Below, piece after piece: positions 1-7,290 of a stretch of DNA of 34,517 nt; the stretch's first letter is position 1; each line of letters opens with the position of its first letter. The position numbers and the translations under genes are program-made. This DNA is from Candidatus Poribacteria bacterium (lineage in GTDB: Bacteria > Poribacteria > WGA-4E > WGA-3G), in NCBI GenBank assembly GCA_022827225.1, contig JAJDTJ010000032.1, positions 1 through 34,517 on the forward strand, given 5' to 3'. Below the pieces are notes generated by a model, which was not told the DNA's origin, did not search any database, and was given only the letters and a program-made list of their open reading frames with translations.

Positions 1-78
1 TGGGTGGATGCTCTGCCAAGCAGCATCAGAAATCATCATAGGCAAGTCTTGAGTTTTATCTATCTTTTGAGTTTTCAT
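1..78 (-). CDS. Partial leftward gene, N-terminal 26 residues only
   Basis: An open frame starts at an ATG at 78 and runs to the window edge without a stop. The visible residues begin MKTQKIDKTQDL and end DAAWQSIHP. The SDxxWxxIxP pattern near the end faintly resembles the start of IS5-type (DUF4096) transposases, but 26 residues cannot settle this. There is no Shine-Dalgarno sequence before the ATG. A strong promoter lies immediately upstream (86-114) and would place the transcript start at or within a couple of bases of the ATG, so the mRNA may be leaderless. An alternative start is one of the two ATG codons at residues 14-15. The product is unrecognised. Confidence 0.45.
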   Translation of the reverse strand, partial: MKTQKIDKTQDLPMMISDAAWQSIHP

Positions 79-85
79 GGAAAAG

Positions 86-114
86 AGTATACCAATCCAT
101 GCTCAAAATGTCAA
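86..114 (-). promoter_or_regulatory. Near-consensus sigma70 promoter for the left-edge gene
   Basis: On the minus strand, TTGACA (114 to 109), a 17-base spacer and TATACT (91 to 86) match the sigma70 consensus at 11 of 12 positions. The expected start point is about 79-80, next to the ATG at 78. The promoter lies just past the stop codon of the leftward lipoprotein gene, so the edge gene has its own transcription start. Confidence 0.7.
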
Positions 115-137
115 TAACTTCTAAATGTAAACACTAC

Positions 138-680
138 CTAATCAAAGTACTCGTCCTCATTAAACTTTGTCCACGATTCAAATATCGGGAACGGTCGAGG
201 AAAATTGTCGTTGTCAATGTTCAATTTGAATTTTATCTTCTCACTATCAAAAGGATTCTGGACAGAAATTGAGATGCCTGTGGTTTCAATGCAATTTTCG
301 CACTCTGTTGGGAGTATTTGCACTGAACGTGGTGCCTCGAAATAAATCCGGTATTCGGAACCCGCCTTTTCAATACGGTAGTCCTCTGATAATATCTCCC
401 ATTCGTTAATTGCATACGAACCTTCGGCATATTGTGCCCAGAGACTGACACCGTTAAAGAAGTCGAGGATAACGGCTTTTCGTTTGTCGGCATCTTTGGA
501 TGGATCAAATTGTCGGAATGAGCGATCCTCCAATTCGGCTTTTATCTGTTGTTCTTCTTCGCTGCTGATGGGTTGCAATGGACTGTTCGCGCACGAAGAA
601 AAGATCAGACAAGTGAACGTGAGTATAAAAGGCAGGACGCGGGTTTTTGTGTTTGTTTTGAAGGTGTTGTGTTGATGCAT
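138..680 (-). CDS. Small lipoprotein of unknown function
   Basis: A 180-residue protein. The N-terminus has basic residues (KTNTKTR), a hydrophobic stretch (VLPFILTFTCLIF) and then SSC at about residue 30, which fits a signal peptidase II lipobox of the form FSSC, less perfect at -3 than usual. Lipid modification and membrane anchoring are therefore likely. The start is the ATG at 680, because GGAGG lies 8 bases upstream. An in-frame TTG at 695 overlaps that ribosome binding site and is rejected. The mature part is acidic and has a Cys-x-x-Cys pair (CENC) but no domain I recognise. It lies back to back with the transporter gene at 840 and shares its upstream region. Confidence 0.75.
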   Translation of the reverse strand: MHQHNTFKTNTKTRVLPFILTFTCLIFSSCANSPLQPISSEEEQQIKAELEDRSFRQFDPSKDADKRKAVILDFFNGVSLWAQYAEGSYAINEWEILSEDYRIEKAGSEYRIYFEAPRSVQILPTECENCIETTGISISVQNPFDSEKIKFKLNIDNDNFPRPFPIFESWTKFNEDEYFD

Positions 681-710
681 GTTTTTTGCCTCCAATTTTT
701 TTATGAATAA

Positions 711-740
711 ATTTTAGCGTTAAGTGGGTAGGATTGTCCA
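711..740 (-). promoter_or_regulatory. Possible sigma70 promoter for the lipoprotein gene
   Basis: On the minus strand, TGGACA (740 to 735), an 18-base spacer and TAAAAT (716 to 711) lie about 30 bases ahead of the lipoprotein start at 680. The match is partial, so this is a prediction only. Confidence 0.35.
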
Positions 741-780
741 TAGAAAATGGAGGGCAGGCGTGGAAAATTCTGGATAATGC

Positions 781-809
781 TTGATACGGAAACCACTCTC
801 TGCTAAAAT
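781..809 (+). promoter_or_regulatory. Probable sigma70 promoter for the Nramp-like gene
   Basis: TTGATA (781-786), a 17-base spacer and TAAAAT (804-809) match the consensus at 10 of 12 positions. The expected transcript start near 816 leaves a leader of about 25 bases that includes the GGGGAGG ribosome binding site before the ATG at 840. Confidence 0.6.
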
Positions 810-839
810 AGGTTTTAAATTTGTATTTGGGGAGGCGTT

Positions 840-2354
840 ATGCAGGAAAATAATGAACGTGTAGCAGGTGGTGCACTTCCCGATTGGGAGGTTGCAGAAC
901 TTCCTGAACCACCGAGGTATCAATTTGGCAAAGCATTTCGGAGCATCTTAGGGCCCGGTATCATTGCGTTGGGTGGCTCCATTGGTAGCGGAGAGTGGTT
1001 GTTGGGTCCCGCAATCACTGCGCAGTATGGGGGTAGGCTCCTCTGGATAGCAACCATCGCTATTATATTACAAGTAATTCTGAACACAGAGGCGATCCGT
1101 TATACGCTCTATACCGGTGAACCGATGTTGAGCGGTTACATGCGTTGCAAGCCGGGTGCTCCGTTTTGGATGACCTTCTACTCAAGTGTCAACTTTTTTG
1201 GGATTTGGCCCGGCTGGGCGATGACGGCTGCGACGGCGCTCGCTGCAATATGGCTCGGCTATATGCCGCAAGAATCAACTGAGTTGGTGAAAGGAGATGA
1301 GGGAACGGTGCGTGTGTTTGCATACGTTATCTTCTTCTTCTGTTTAGGGATTGTACTGTTCGGTGGCAAGATCTACAACGCCCTTGAGAAGGTACAGCTT
1401 TTCATGGTCGTCTGGATTATCGGTTACCTCGTCGTCATTGATATTTTTATGGTTCCGTTGAGTGTGTGGTGGGATGCTATCAAAGGTTTCTTTAGTTTTG
1501 GAGCACTTCCTGAACCGGGACCCGGTGGACAGGTTGATTGGCTGTTGCTCGGTGCTTTCGCTGCTTATGCCGGAAGTGGCGGCTTAGGCAATGTTACAAT
1601 TACGAATTACGTCCGCGATAAAGGATGGGGTATGAGCAGTCTCGTCGGTGCGATCCCGTCGATGATCGGTGGACGAAACGTGACGCTCTCACACTTGGGC
1701 AAAGTCTTTCGCATCACACCGGAAAATCTAACCCGATTTAAAGAGTGGTGGAAATATGTTCGGTTCGAGCAGTACGGTATCTGGATGCTTGGGTGTTTTG
1801 TTGGTATTGCCCTGCCTGCGATGCTGACATTGGCGTTTGTGCCTGCTGGGCAAGAGATGGATCAGTGGGCAGCGGCAGGGTTCCAAGCGGACGGGCTCGC
1901 GGAAAAAGGCGGTAGAGTCTTATGGTATCTCACGCTATTATGCGGTTTTTGGGTGCTGTTCTCGACACAACTCGGCGGTGTGGACGGTGTGCCTCGAACT
2001 TATACAGATATTATATGGACAGGGCTGAAGCGGGTGCACAACCTCGGTGAACACAACGCAAAATGGATCTATTATCCGATTCTCGGTGTCTATATTCTAT
2101 GGGGTGTCCTTGCGATGTATCTCGCGAGACCGCTCTTTATGATCCTTGTATCGGCGACGGTCGGTGGGTATCTATTGGTGATTACGGCGTTACATACGCT
2201 CTATGTCAATCGGAAGTTCTTACCTAAGGAGATACAACCGCCACTATGGAAACAGGTCGGATTGGTATTGTGTGCGGGGTTCTATTCGATTTTCGGGACG
2301 ATAACCGTTTATCAAAAGGTGCTTGTGCCGTATATTTTCCCAATTTTCGGTTAG
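840..2354 (+). CDS. Nramp-like membrane transporter, divergent
   Basis: A 504-residue polytopic membrane protein with about 11-12 hydrophobic segments, a little longer than typical bacterial MntH. The first helix carries a GPGIIALGGS stretch followed by IGSGEW and then AQYGGRLLW. This matches the Nramp first helix and the following AQYGxxLLW. The canonical DPGN metal-binding motif is here GSGE (residues 49-52). The usual MPH of helix 6 is also missing: the equivalent stretch (240-256) reads AGSGGLGNVTITNY. Family members move Mn2+ or Fe2+ with protons, but the loss of both motifs means the substrate cannot be assumed. GGGGAGG lies 4 bases before the ATG. The gene converges on the heme cluster and its stop overlaps the stop of cobA-hemD. 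Confidence 0.8.
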   Translation: MQENNERVAGGALPDWEVAELPEPPRYQFGKAFRSILGPGIIALGGSIGSGEWLLGPAITAQYGGRLLWIATIAIILQVILNTEAIRYTLYTGEPMLSGYMRCKPGAPFWMTFYSSVNFFGIWPGWAMTAATALAAIWLGYMPQESTELVKGDEGTVRVFAYVIFFFCLGIVLFGGKIYNALEKVQLFMVVWIIGYLVVIDIFMVPLSVWWDAIKGFFSFGALPEPGPGGQVDWLLLGAFAAYAGSGGLGNVTITNYVRDKGWGMSSLVGAIPSMIGGRNVTLSHLGKVFRITPENLTRFKEWWKYVRFEQYGIWMLGCFVGIALPAMLTLAFVPAGQEMDQWAAAGFQADGLAEKGGRVLWYLTLLCGFWVLFSTQLGGVDGVPRTYTDIIWTGLKRVHNLGEHNAKWIYYPILGVYILWGVLAMYLARPLFMILVSATVGGYLLVITALHTLYVNRKFLPKEIQPPLWKQVGLVLCAGFYSIFGTITVYQKVLVPYIFPIFG

Positions 2355-3886
2355 GTGGATCCATACTTCGTGATCGCTTCTACAAGACTCTCTATTGTGG
2401 CTTGTTTTGCGATGACATCGACCTGCACACCGTGTGCTATCGCTGTCTTTTGCGTTTCGGGACCGATAACTGCGACCTGTACGCTTTTTAGGAGTGCTGC
2501 AGGCGTTTGTGTTGGGAACATCTCCAAGAAATTGGTGACTGTAGAAGAGCTGGTGAACGTGACGAAGTCGATGCTGCCATTCAAGAGGTCGGTTTCAATT
2601 GCGTCTCGCCCTTTATCGCTATCGCTTGCGACTTTGACGGTATCGTAGAGGGGTACATCATCGACGTGTGCGCCTCTCTCACGTAGCCCTTCTGGGAGTG
2701 CGGCGGTGGCGATTTTAGCACGCGGTAAAAAGATTTTCTTGCGGCATACATCCTCTATTTCAGCAGCGATTGTGCTTCCGCGGGCGTGCGACGGCACAAA
2801 ATCGGGATGGATACCGATACTGTTGAGTGCCGCGACCGTCTTCGGTCCGACTGCACAGATTTTGGTTCCCCCGAACGCTCGGACATCTTTCCCTTCCTTT
2901 CGCAAGTGTCCATAGAAGATTTCTACGGCATTGACGCTTGTAAAGATAATCCAATCGTATTCGTTTATAGACTGAGTGTAGGTACTGTCAAGCTGCAGTG
3001 GTCGGATCTCTATCGTCGGAAATTGGAGGACATCTGCACCGTTGGTTTCCAACAGGTCTGCGAATTCGCTTGCTTGTGCGCGGGCTCGGGTTACGAGGAT
3101 CCGTTTTCCGAAGAGCGGTTTGGTGTCGAACCATCGGAGTTGTTGGCGCAGTCGGTTCACCTCACCGACAACGATAATCGCTGGACTTTTGAGTTGAGCT
3201 GCCGCTGCTTTTTGTACAATATTGTCAAGGGTGCCTTGGATGACCAGTTGTTGCGGTGTTGTACCGACGCGTACTAAGCTCACTGGTGTGTCTGGGTTCC
3301 TGCCGTGTGCTATTAACCGTTTAGTGATCTGTCGGAGGTGCGCAACCCCCATGTAGACAACGAGCGTGTCTACGGCGGTTGCAAGCTGCGCCCAGTTGAT
3401 ATTTGAATCTGGGTGTAGTGCTGCGGAATGTCCGGTAACAAATGCGACGGATGAGGCGTATCCGCGGTGCGTGACGGGGATGCCGGCATACGCTGCTGCG
3501 GCGATTGCCGAAGTGATACCGGGAACAACCTCAAACGGTATTCCTGCTTCGGTGAGCGCTACCGCTTCCTCACCGCCGCGTCCAAAGATACACGGGTCGC
3601 CGCCCTTGAGACGGACGACAATTTTGTCTGATTTGGCGTGTTCTACGAGCATCCGATTGAGTTCCGCTTGTCGTGTCGTTCGGACCCTCGGATCGGGTGC
3701 TTGGATTTTTTCCGTGTGAGGCGGGCAGTGTTCGAGGAGTGTGTCGTTGAGTAGGAGGTCGTAGATAACGACATCGGCGCGTTGAAGGCACTCTATACCT
3801 TTGAGCGTGATGAGTTTTCTATCGCCGGGGCCTGCCCCGACGATATAAACGATCCCTGTGGGTGGCGTGTTCGGAGGCGCGTTCAT
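2351..3886 (-). CDS. cobA-hemD: Fused uroporphyrinogen-III C-methyltransferase / uroporphyrinogen-III synthase
   Basis: A 511-residue two-domain enzyme. Residues about 11-250 are an S-adenosylmethionine-dependent uroporphyrinogen-III methyltransferase (SUMT). It shows VGAGPGD (16-22), RLKGGDPCIFGRGGEE (92-107) and VVPGITSA (120-127). Residues about 260-511 are uroporphyrinogen-III synthase, opening with KRILVTRARAQ. The synthase closes hydroxymethylbilane into uroporphyrinogen III and the methyltransferase diverts part of it to precorrin-2 for siroheme or cobalamin. This fusion is known from several bacterial phyla. The ATG overlaps the hemC stop by 4 bases (ATGA), implying translational coupling. 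Its stop TAA shares bases with the stop TAG of the convergent Nramp-like gene. It is the last gene of the hemA-hemC-cobA/hemD unit. Confidence 0.95.
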   Translation of the reverse strand: MNAPPNTPPTGIVYIVGAGPGDRKLITLKGIECLQRADVVIYDLLLNDTLLEHCPPHTEKIQAPDPRVRTTRQAELNRMLVEHAKSDKIVVRLKGGDPCIFGRGGEEAVALTEAGIPFEVVPGITSAIAAAAYAGIPVTHRGYASSVAFVTGHSAALHPDSNINWAQLATAVDTLVVYMGVAHLRQITKRLIAHGRNPDTPVSLVRVGTTPQQLVIQGTLDNIVQKAAAAQLKSPAIIVVGEVNRLRQQLRWFDTKPLFGKRILVTRARAQASEFADLLETNGADVLQFPTIEIRPLQLDSTYTQSINEYDWIIFTSVNAVEIFYGHLRKEGKDVRAFGGTKICAVGPKTVAALNSIGIHPDFVPSHARGSTIAAEIEDVCRKKIFLPRAKIATAALPEGLRERGAHVDDVPLYDTVKVASDSDKGRDAIETDLLNGSIDFVTFTSSSTVTNFLEMFPTQTPAALLKSVQVAVIGPETQKTAIAHGVQVDVIAKQATIESLVEAITKYGST

Positions 3887-4812
3887 TGTAATGCCCTTTG
3901 TGCCATCATCAACAGTTCCGTTGCGCCATTGTTCCGAAGTTTTTTGGCAACGGTTTCCGCTAAGTGTAGTGCTGCGTAAGGCTTCCCGACAGCACTCTCA
4001 AAGATACGGAGTGCGCCGTCTGGGTGACAGACGGTGCTGATGAGGCGAAGTTCACCATCAACATGCCTTGCATACGCACCAACAGGTACTTGGCATCCGC
4101 CGCCGAGGGCTGTTAATAAGTTTCTTTCGGCGGTAACTGCTGTCACTGTCTGTTGATCGTTCAGCGGTTCGAGGAGTTTTGCGACTGCGGTATCGGCTTC
4201 TCGTGTTTCAATAGCGAGTGCGCCTTGTCCGGGTGCTGGTACCATCCGTTCTACTTCAAAAAATTGGGTAATGACCTCGGATTTTCGGAGTCGGTTGATA
4301 CCCGCTGCGGCAAGGATAATTGCGTCGAGGTCGCTTTCTTGGAGTTTCCGTAGCCGGGTATCAACGTTGCCGCGTATATCAACGACTTGTAAGTCGGGAC
4401 GCATACAGAGGAGCTGTGCCTTTCGACGTGGACTTGTGGTGCCGACTTTTGCACCGTTTAGGAGGTCTTCTAAGCGCAGCCCTGTAGCTGTGATGAGTAC
4501 GTCGCGGGGATCCTCGCGCGTTGGGATCGCAGCGATGCAGAGACCCTCAGGCAGTTCAGTCGGGAGGTCCTTCAAACTATGGACGGCGAGGTCAATCTCG
4601 CCTTCTAAGAGCGCGATATCTATCTCTTTGGTAAAGACTCCTTTACCGAGTCCGGTTATAGAGCGGTCTGGAAAAGCGTCGCCGGTGGTTCTGATGATTT
4701 TGAACTGGACATCGAGACTTGTATAAAGGTTTTCCAATTGCTCTTTGACGAATTGTGCCTGCCAAAGCGCGAGTTGACTACCACGAGTGCCGATTATGAT
4801 CGAGTTTTGCAT
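3883..4812 (-). CDS. hemC: Hydroxymethylbilane synthase (porphobilinogen deaminase)
   Basis: Joins four porphobilinogen molecules into hydroxymethylbilane in the cytoplasm. The 309-residue length matches the family (about 310). It shows GTRGSQLALWQ (8-18), LAVHSLKDLP (75-84), GTTSPRRKAQ (124-133) and the cofactor loop LGGGCQVPVGAY, with Cys240 expected to carry the dipyrromethane cofactor. The start is the ATG at 4812, preceded by AGAGGA. A longer frame from a TTG at 4842 lacks a good ribosome binding site and would add residues the family does not have. It lies 51 bases after hemA and overlaps cobA-hemD by 4 bases. Confidence 0.96.
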   Translation of the reverse strand: MQNSIIIGTRGSQLALWQAQFVKEQLENLYTSLDVQFKIIRTTGDAFPDRSITGLGKGVFTKEIDIALLEGEIDLAVHSLKDLPTELPEGLCIAAIPTREDPRDVLITATGLRLEDLLNGAKVGTTSPRRKAQLLCMRPDLQVVDIRGNVDTRLRKLQESDLDAIILAAAGINRLRKSEVITQFFEVERMVPAPGQGALAIETREADTAVAKLLEPLNDQQTVTAVTAERNLLTALGGGCQVPVGAYARHVDGELRLISTVCHPDGALRIFESAVGKPYAALHLAETVAKKLRNNGATELLMMAQRALQ

Positions 4813-4863
4813 TGAAATCCTCTGTATCTTAAAGCCGTGCAAGATGAGGTGCTGGTCATCTCT

Positions 4864-6165
4864 CTACGATTTTGGTTCCTCATCTTTAACATCCAGGGCA
4901 AACAATTCTTGTAGTGCCTGGACGTATTGTGCGTGGTCGGCATTTCCATCGTTGACAGCGTAGCGGAGATTTTTCATCGGATCGTGGAGCAGTTTCTTGA
5001 TAATGGCTTGTGTCATGGAGGTTACGGCTGCCGCCTGCTGATCAGTAAGGGATGCTTTGTCGCAACACGCCTGCAATTCCGTATCAGCGATCTCTCGAAA
5101 CTGCTGATGGAGCGCCTTGATGGTTGGATTGACCTGAAAGATTTGTAGTTGGTCGTAGAACCGCTTCGCTTCTTCGGTTACGATCTGTTCTGCGCGCGTT
5201 GCCTCTTGTTGCCTACCTTTGAGGTTGGAAGCGACAACGGCTTCGAGATCGTCGATGTTGTAAAGGAAGGCGTGGTCAATTTTATTCACGTCGGGTTCGA
5301 TGTCGCGAGGCACAGCGATGTCGATGAGGAACATATATCGGTGTCTGCGTTTCCGCATGATGTCAGCGAGAGGTTGTCGCTTGATGAGATAATCGGGGGC
5401 ATTGGTAGAACTAATAACGATGTCTGCATCAATGAGGAAGTCGAGGTTGCTATCGTAAGCGAGCGGTGTGCCGTTAAATTTCTCGGCGACTTTTACGGCG
5501 CGTTCGTAAGTGCGGTTTGCGACGATGACGTTAGAGACCCCGTTTGAAACGAGATGCTTCGCTGTGAGTTCGCTCATTTCACCGGCACCGACAATTGCGA
5601 CGGTTTTACCTTCGAGTGTATTGAAAATCTTTTTAGCGAGTTCAACAGCGGCGTAGCTGATAGAGACTGCACCGGTAGCGATAGTCGTCTCGGACCGGAT
5701 ACGTTTGCCGACGCTGAAAGCCTTGGTGAAAAGCCGGTTCAGGATTGTCCGTGCGCCGCCGGCTTCGCGTGAGGCATCGTAAGCCGCTTTGACCTGCCCC
5801 AAGATTTGGGATTCGCCTACCACCATAGCGTCGAGGCTTGCCGCCACCCTGAAGAGATGTCGGATCGACGCCAGGTTATGATGGAGATAGGTCCATTTCT
5901 TAAGCGACTCGGGGCTAATCCGATGGTAGCGTGACAGGAATTCGACCAACATTTTCGCGGCTGCGTCGTTAGAGCGCATTGAATTCGCTACCGCGTAGAC
6001 CTCAACGCGGTTACAGGTCGAGAGGATCACTGCCTCTTGAACCTGATAGGTTTCACGCAGGTGCTGGACGGCTTCAGTAAGTTGTGCTTCGGAAAACGCC
6101 AACTTTTCCCTGAATTCTATTGGGGCAATATGATGGCTGGTTCCGATAGAGACGATTGGGTGCAT
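4864..6165 (-). CDS. hemA: Glutamyl-tRNA reductase
   Basis: Reduces glutamyl-tRNA(Glu) to glutamate-1-semialdehyde, the first committed step of the C5 heme pathway. The 433-residue protein shows SHHIAPIEFRE (10-20), the catalytic ILSTCNRVEVY with Cys51, VGESQILGQVK (116-126) and an NADP-binding VGAGEMSEL (192-200). The ATG at 6165 is preferred; a TTG at 6177 would add only four residues. Neither has a clear Shine-Dalgarno sequence. The gene has its own perfect-consensus promoter at 6344-6372 and a leader of about 170 bases that contains a terminal-inverted-repeat element. It heads the hemA-hemC-cobA/hemD unit. Confidence 0.95.
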   Translation of the reverse strand: MHPIVSIGTSHHIAPIEFREKLAFSEAQLTEAVQHLRETYQVQEAVILSTCNRVEVYAVANSMRSNDAAAKMLVEFLSRYHRISPESLKKWTYLHHNLASIRHLFRVAASLDAMVVGESQILGQVKAAYDASREAGGARTILNRLFTKAFSVGKRIRSETTIATGAVSISYAAVELAKKIFNTLEGKTVAIVGAGEMSELTAKHLVSNGVSNVIVANRTYERAVKVAEKFNGTPLAYDSNLDFLIDADIVISSTNAPDYLIKRQPLADIMRKRRHRYMFLIDIAVPRDIEPDVNKIDHAFLYNIDDLEAVVASNLKGRQQEATRAEQIVTEEAKRFYDQLQIFQVNPTIKALHQQFREIADTELQACCDKASLTDQQAAAVTSMTQAIIKKLLHDPMKNLRYAVNDGNADHAQYVQALQELFALDVKDEEPKS

Positions 6166-6181
6166 TCGTTTAACCAAAAAC

Positions 6182-6300
6182 AGGACTTACGCAAATTGCG
6201 GAAATATCGGACGTTTAGACGCAAAAAGTGATAATTTCGGTATTTTTAACCCTCTAAATCCCCCTTATCAGCGGACTTTAAGGCGGGATGCGTAAATCCT
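6182..6300. mobile_element. MITE-like element with terminal inverted repeats in the hemA leader
   Basis: AGGACTTACGCA at 6182-6193 is matched by TGCGTAAATCCT at 6289-6300, an inverted pair with 11 of 12 bases paired. Inside lies a second imperfect palindrome: ATCCCCCTTA (6258-6267) against TAAGGCGGGAT (6279-6289). The 119-bp segment has no coding capacity. Small non-coding elements with such ends are typical of MITEs moved by a transposase elsewhere in the genome. No clear target-site duplication is visible, so mobility is inferred from structure only. Confidence 0.5.
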
Positions 6301-6343
6301 AAAAATTTAAAAAGGTGAAACGTTTTTTATACGTGCCAGATAA

Positions 6344-6372
6344 ATTATATCACATATCAACGATTGTGTCAA
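6344..6372 (-). promoter_or_regulatory. Perfect-consensus sigma70 promoter for hemA
   Basis: On the minus strand, TTGACA (6372 to 6367), a 17-base spacer and TATAAT (6349 to 6344) match the sigma70 consensus at all 12 positions. Transcription would start near 6337 and run through the palindromic element at 6182-6300 before reaching hemA at 6165. It separates the hemA-hemC-cobA/hemD unit from the genes upstream. Confidence 0.85.
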
Positions 6373-6411
6373 ATTTTGCAGTTGTGATGTCCAGAGGCAT
6401 TTCGTTTTCGG

Positions 6412-7254
6412 TTACCGGTATGTGTGCATGCTATCTAAAAAGATTTCTACGCCAGCGTAGGTGCAGAGGACAGCGACGAACCCGATGATTGCGGCATACG
6501 CTGCCTTTCGTCCGTGCCAGCCCCAAAATTGTCGGAGACCGATTTGGACAACATAGATGAGCCATGTCATCAAAGTAGAAATGACTTTCACATCGAGCCA
6601 TCGCCACGGGACATCTTGGATATATTGCGTCCAGAGACTGCCGACAATGACCCCCATTGTGAGCAAGATCACGCCGAGGATTGTGCAACGGTATCCGAGT
6701 TCATCAGAGATGCCGAGAGAAGGCAGAAGATTATCCAATAGCGTATCTGTCTTTTTACGGATTTTCCGCTCTGTCATCAGGTACATGAGTCCGAACCCGA
6801 ATGCGGCGATGAACGCTGCATAAGCGAGAAAGATGAGTGTCGTGTGTGCCAGTAGCCAGTAATTGCGTAAAGGTTCCGGCAGTGCTGCGGTATGTGTCGC
6901 GAAACTGTATGAGATGAGTATAGCGATGAATGCGACGGGCATCACGAAACTACCGAGTGTGCGGAGATGCGTCAAACGGACAATGATGAGATAGATCAGG
7001 GTGACTGCCCAAGCGAAAAATGCGATGGAGTCTGTCCAGTGCGTCATCGGGAAATGCCCTTGCTGTAGCCACCATAACGGAATAAAGAGCGTCAGAAAAG
7101 CGAAACCGACGAGGGTTCCCCAAAAAGCGAGGCTTTCTATTGTTAAACGGATCGCCATTGCTTCGGTGCGGTTGCCGAGTGCCAGCGAAAGGGTCTGGAA
7201 GATACTCGCTGCTAAATATATTAGAAGTGTGAGGAGAAATAGAAAATTGATCAT
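6412..7254 (-). CDS. HemX/CcsA-like cytochrome c assembly membrane protein
   Basis: A 280-residue protein with about eight transmembrane segments, the size and topology of HemX/CcsA (ResC) family members, which handle heme at the membrane. The family-like region is GSLWTQYIQ... then TLMTWLIYVVQIGLR and GWHGRKAAYAAIIGF near the C-terminus. The tryptophan-rich heme-binding WWD motif of true CcsA is degenerate: only WRWLDVK is left where WxWDxKE is expected. The protein is therefore closer to HemX, found beside hemA in many bacteria and able to affect GluTR level in Bacillus. It lies 36 bases downstream of the siroheme synthase-like gene and directly upstream of the hemA promoter. Confidence 0.8.
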   Translation of the reverse strand: MINFLFLLTLLIYLAASIFQTLSLALGNRTEAMAIRLTIESLAFWGTLVGFAFLTLFIPLWWLQQGHFPMTHWTDSIAFFAWAVTLIYLIIVRLTHLRTLGSFVMPVAFIAILISYSFATHTAALPEPLRNYWLLAHTTLIFLAYAAFIAAFGFGLMYLMTERKIRKKTDTLLDNLLPSLGISDELGYRCTILGVILLTMGVIVGSLWTQYIQDVPWRWLDVKVISTLMTWLIYVVQIGLRQFWGWHGRKAAYAAIIGFVAVLCTYAGVEIFLDSMHTYR

Positions 7255-7290
7255 AAGTTGGTTATTAGGGGTCAGTCATCAGTTGTCAGC

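Noticed and set aside
1..78. Calling the left-edge gene an IS5-type transposase
   Set aside because: Only a loose SDxxWxxIxP resemblance over 26 residues; no inverted repeat end was found near it.
681..695. TTG start for the lipoprotein at 695
   Set aside because: It overlaps the GGAGG ribosome binding site that serves the ATG at 680.
2786..3277. Plus-strand open frame (163 codons) inside cobA-hemD
   Set aside because: It lies opposite well-conserved enzyme sequence and has no supporting start signals.
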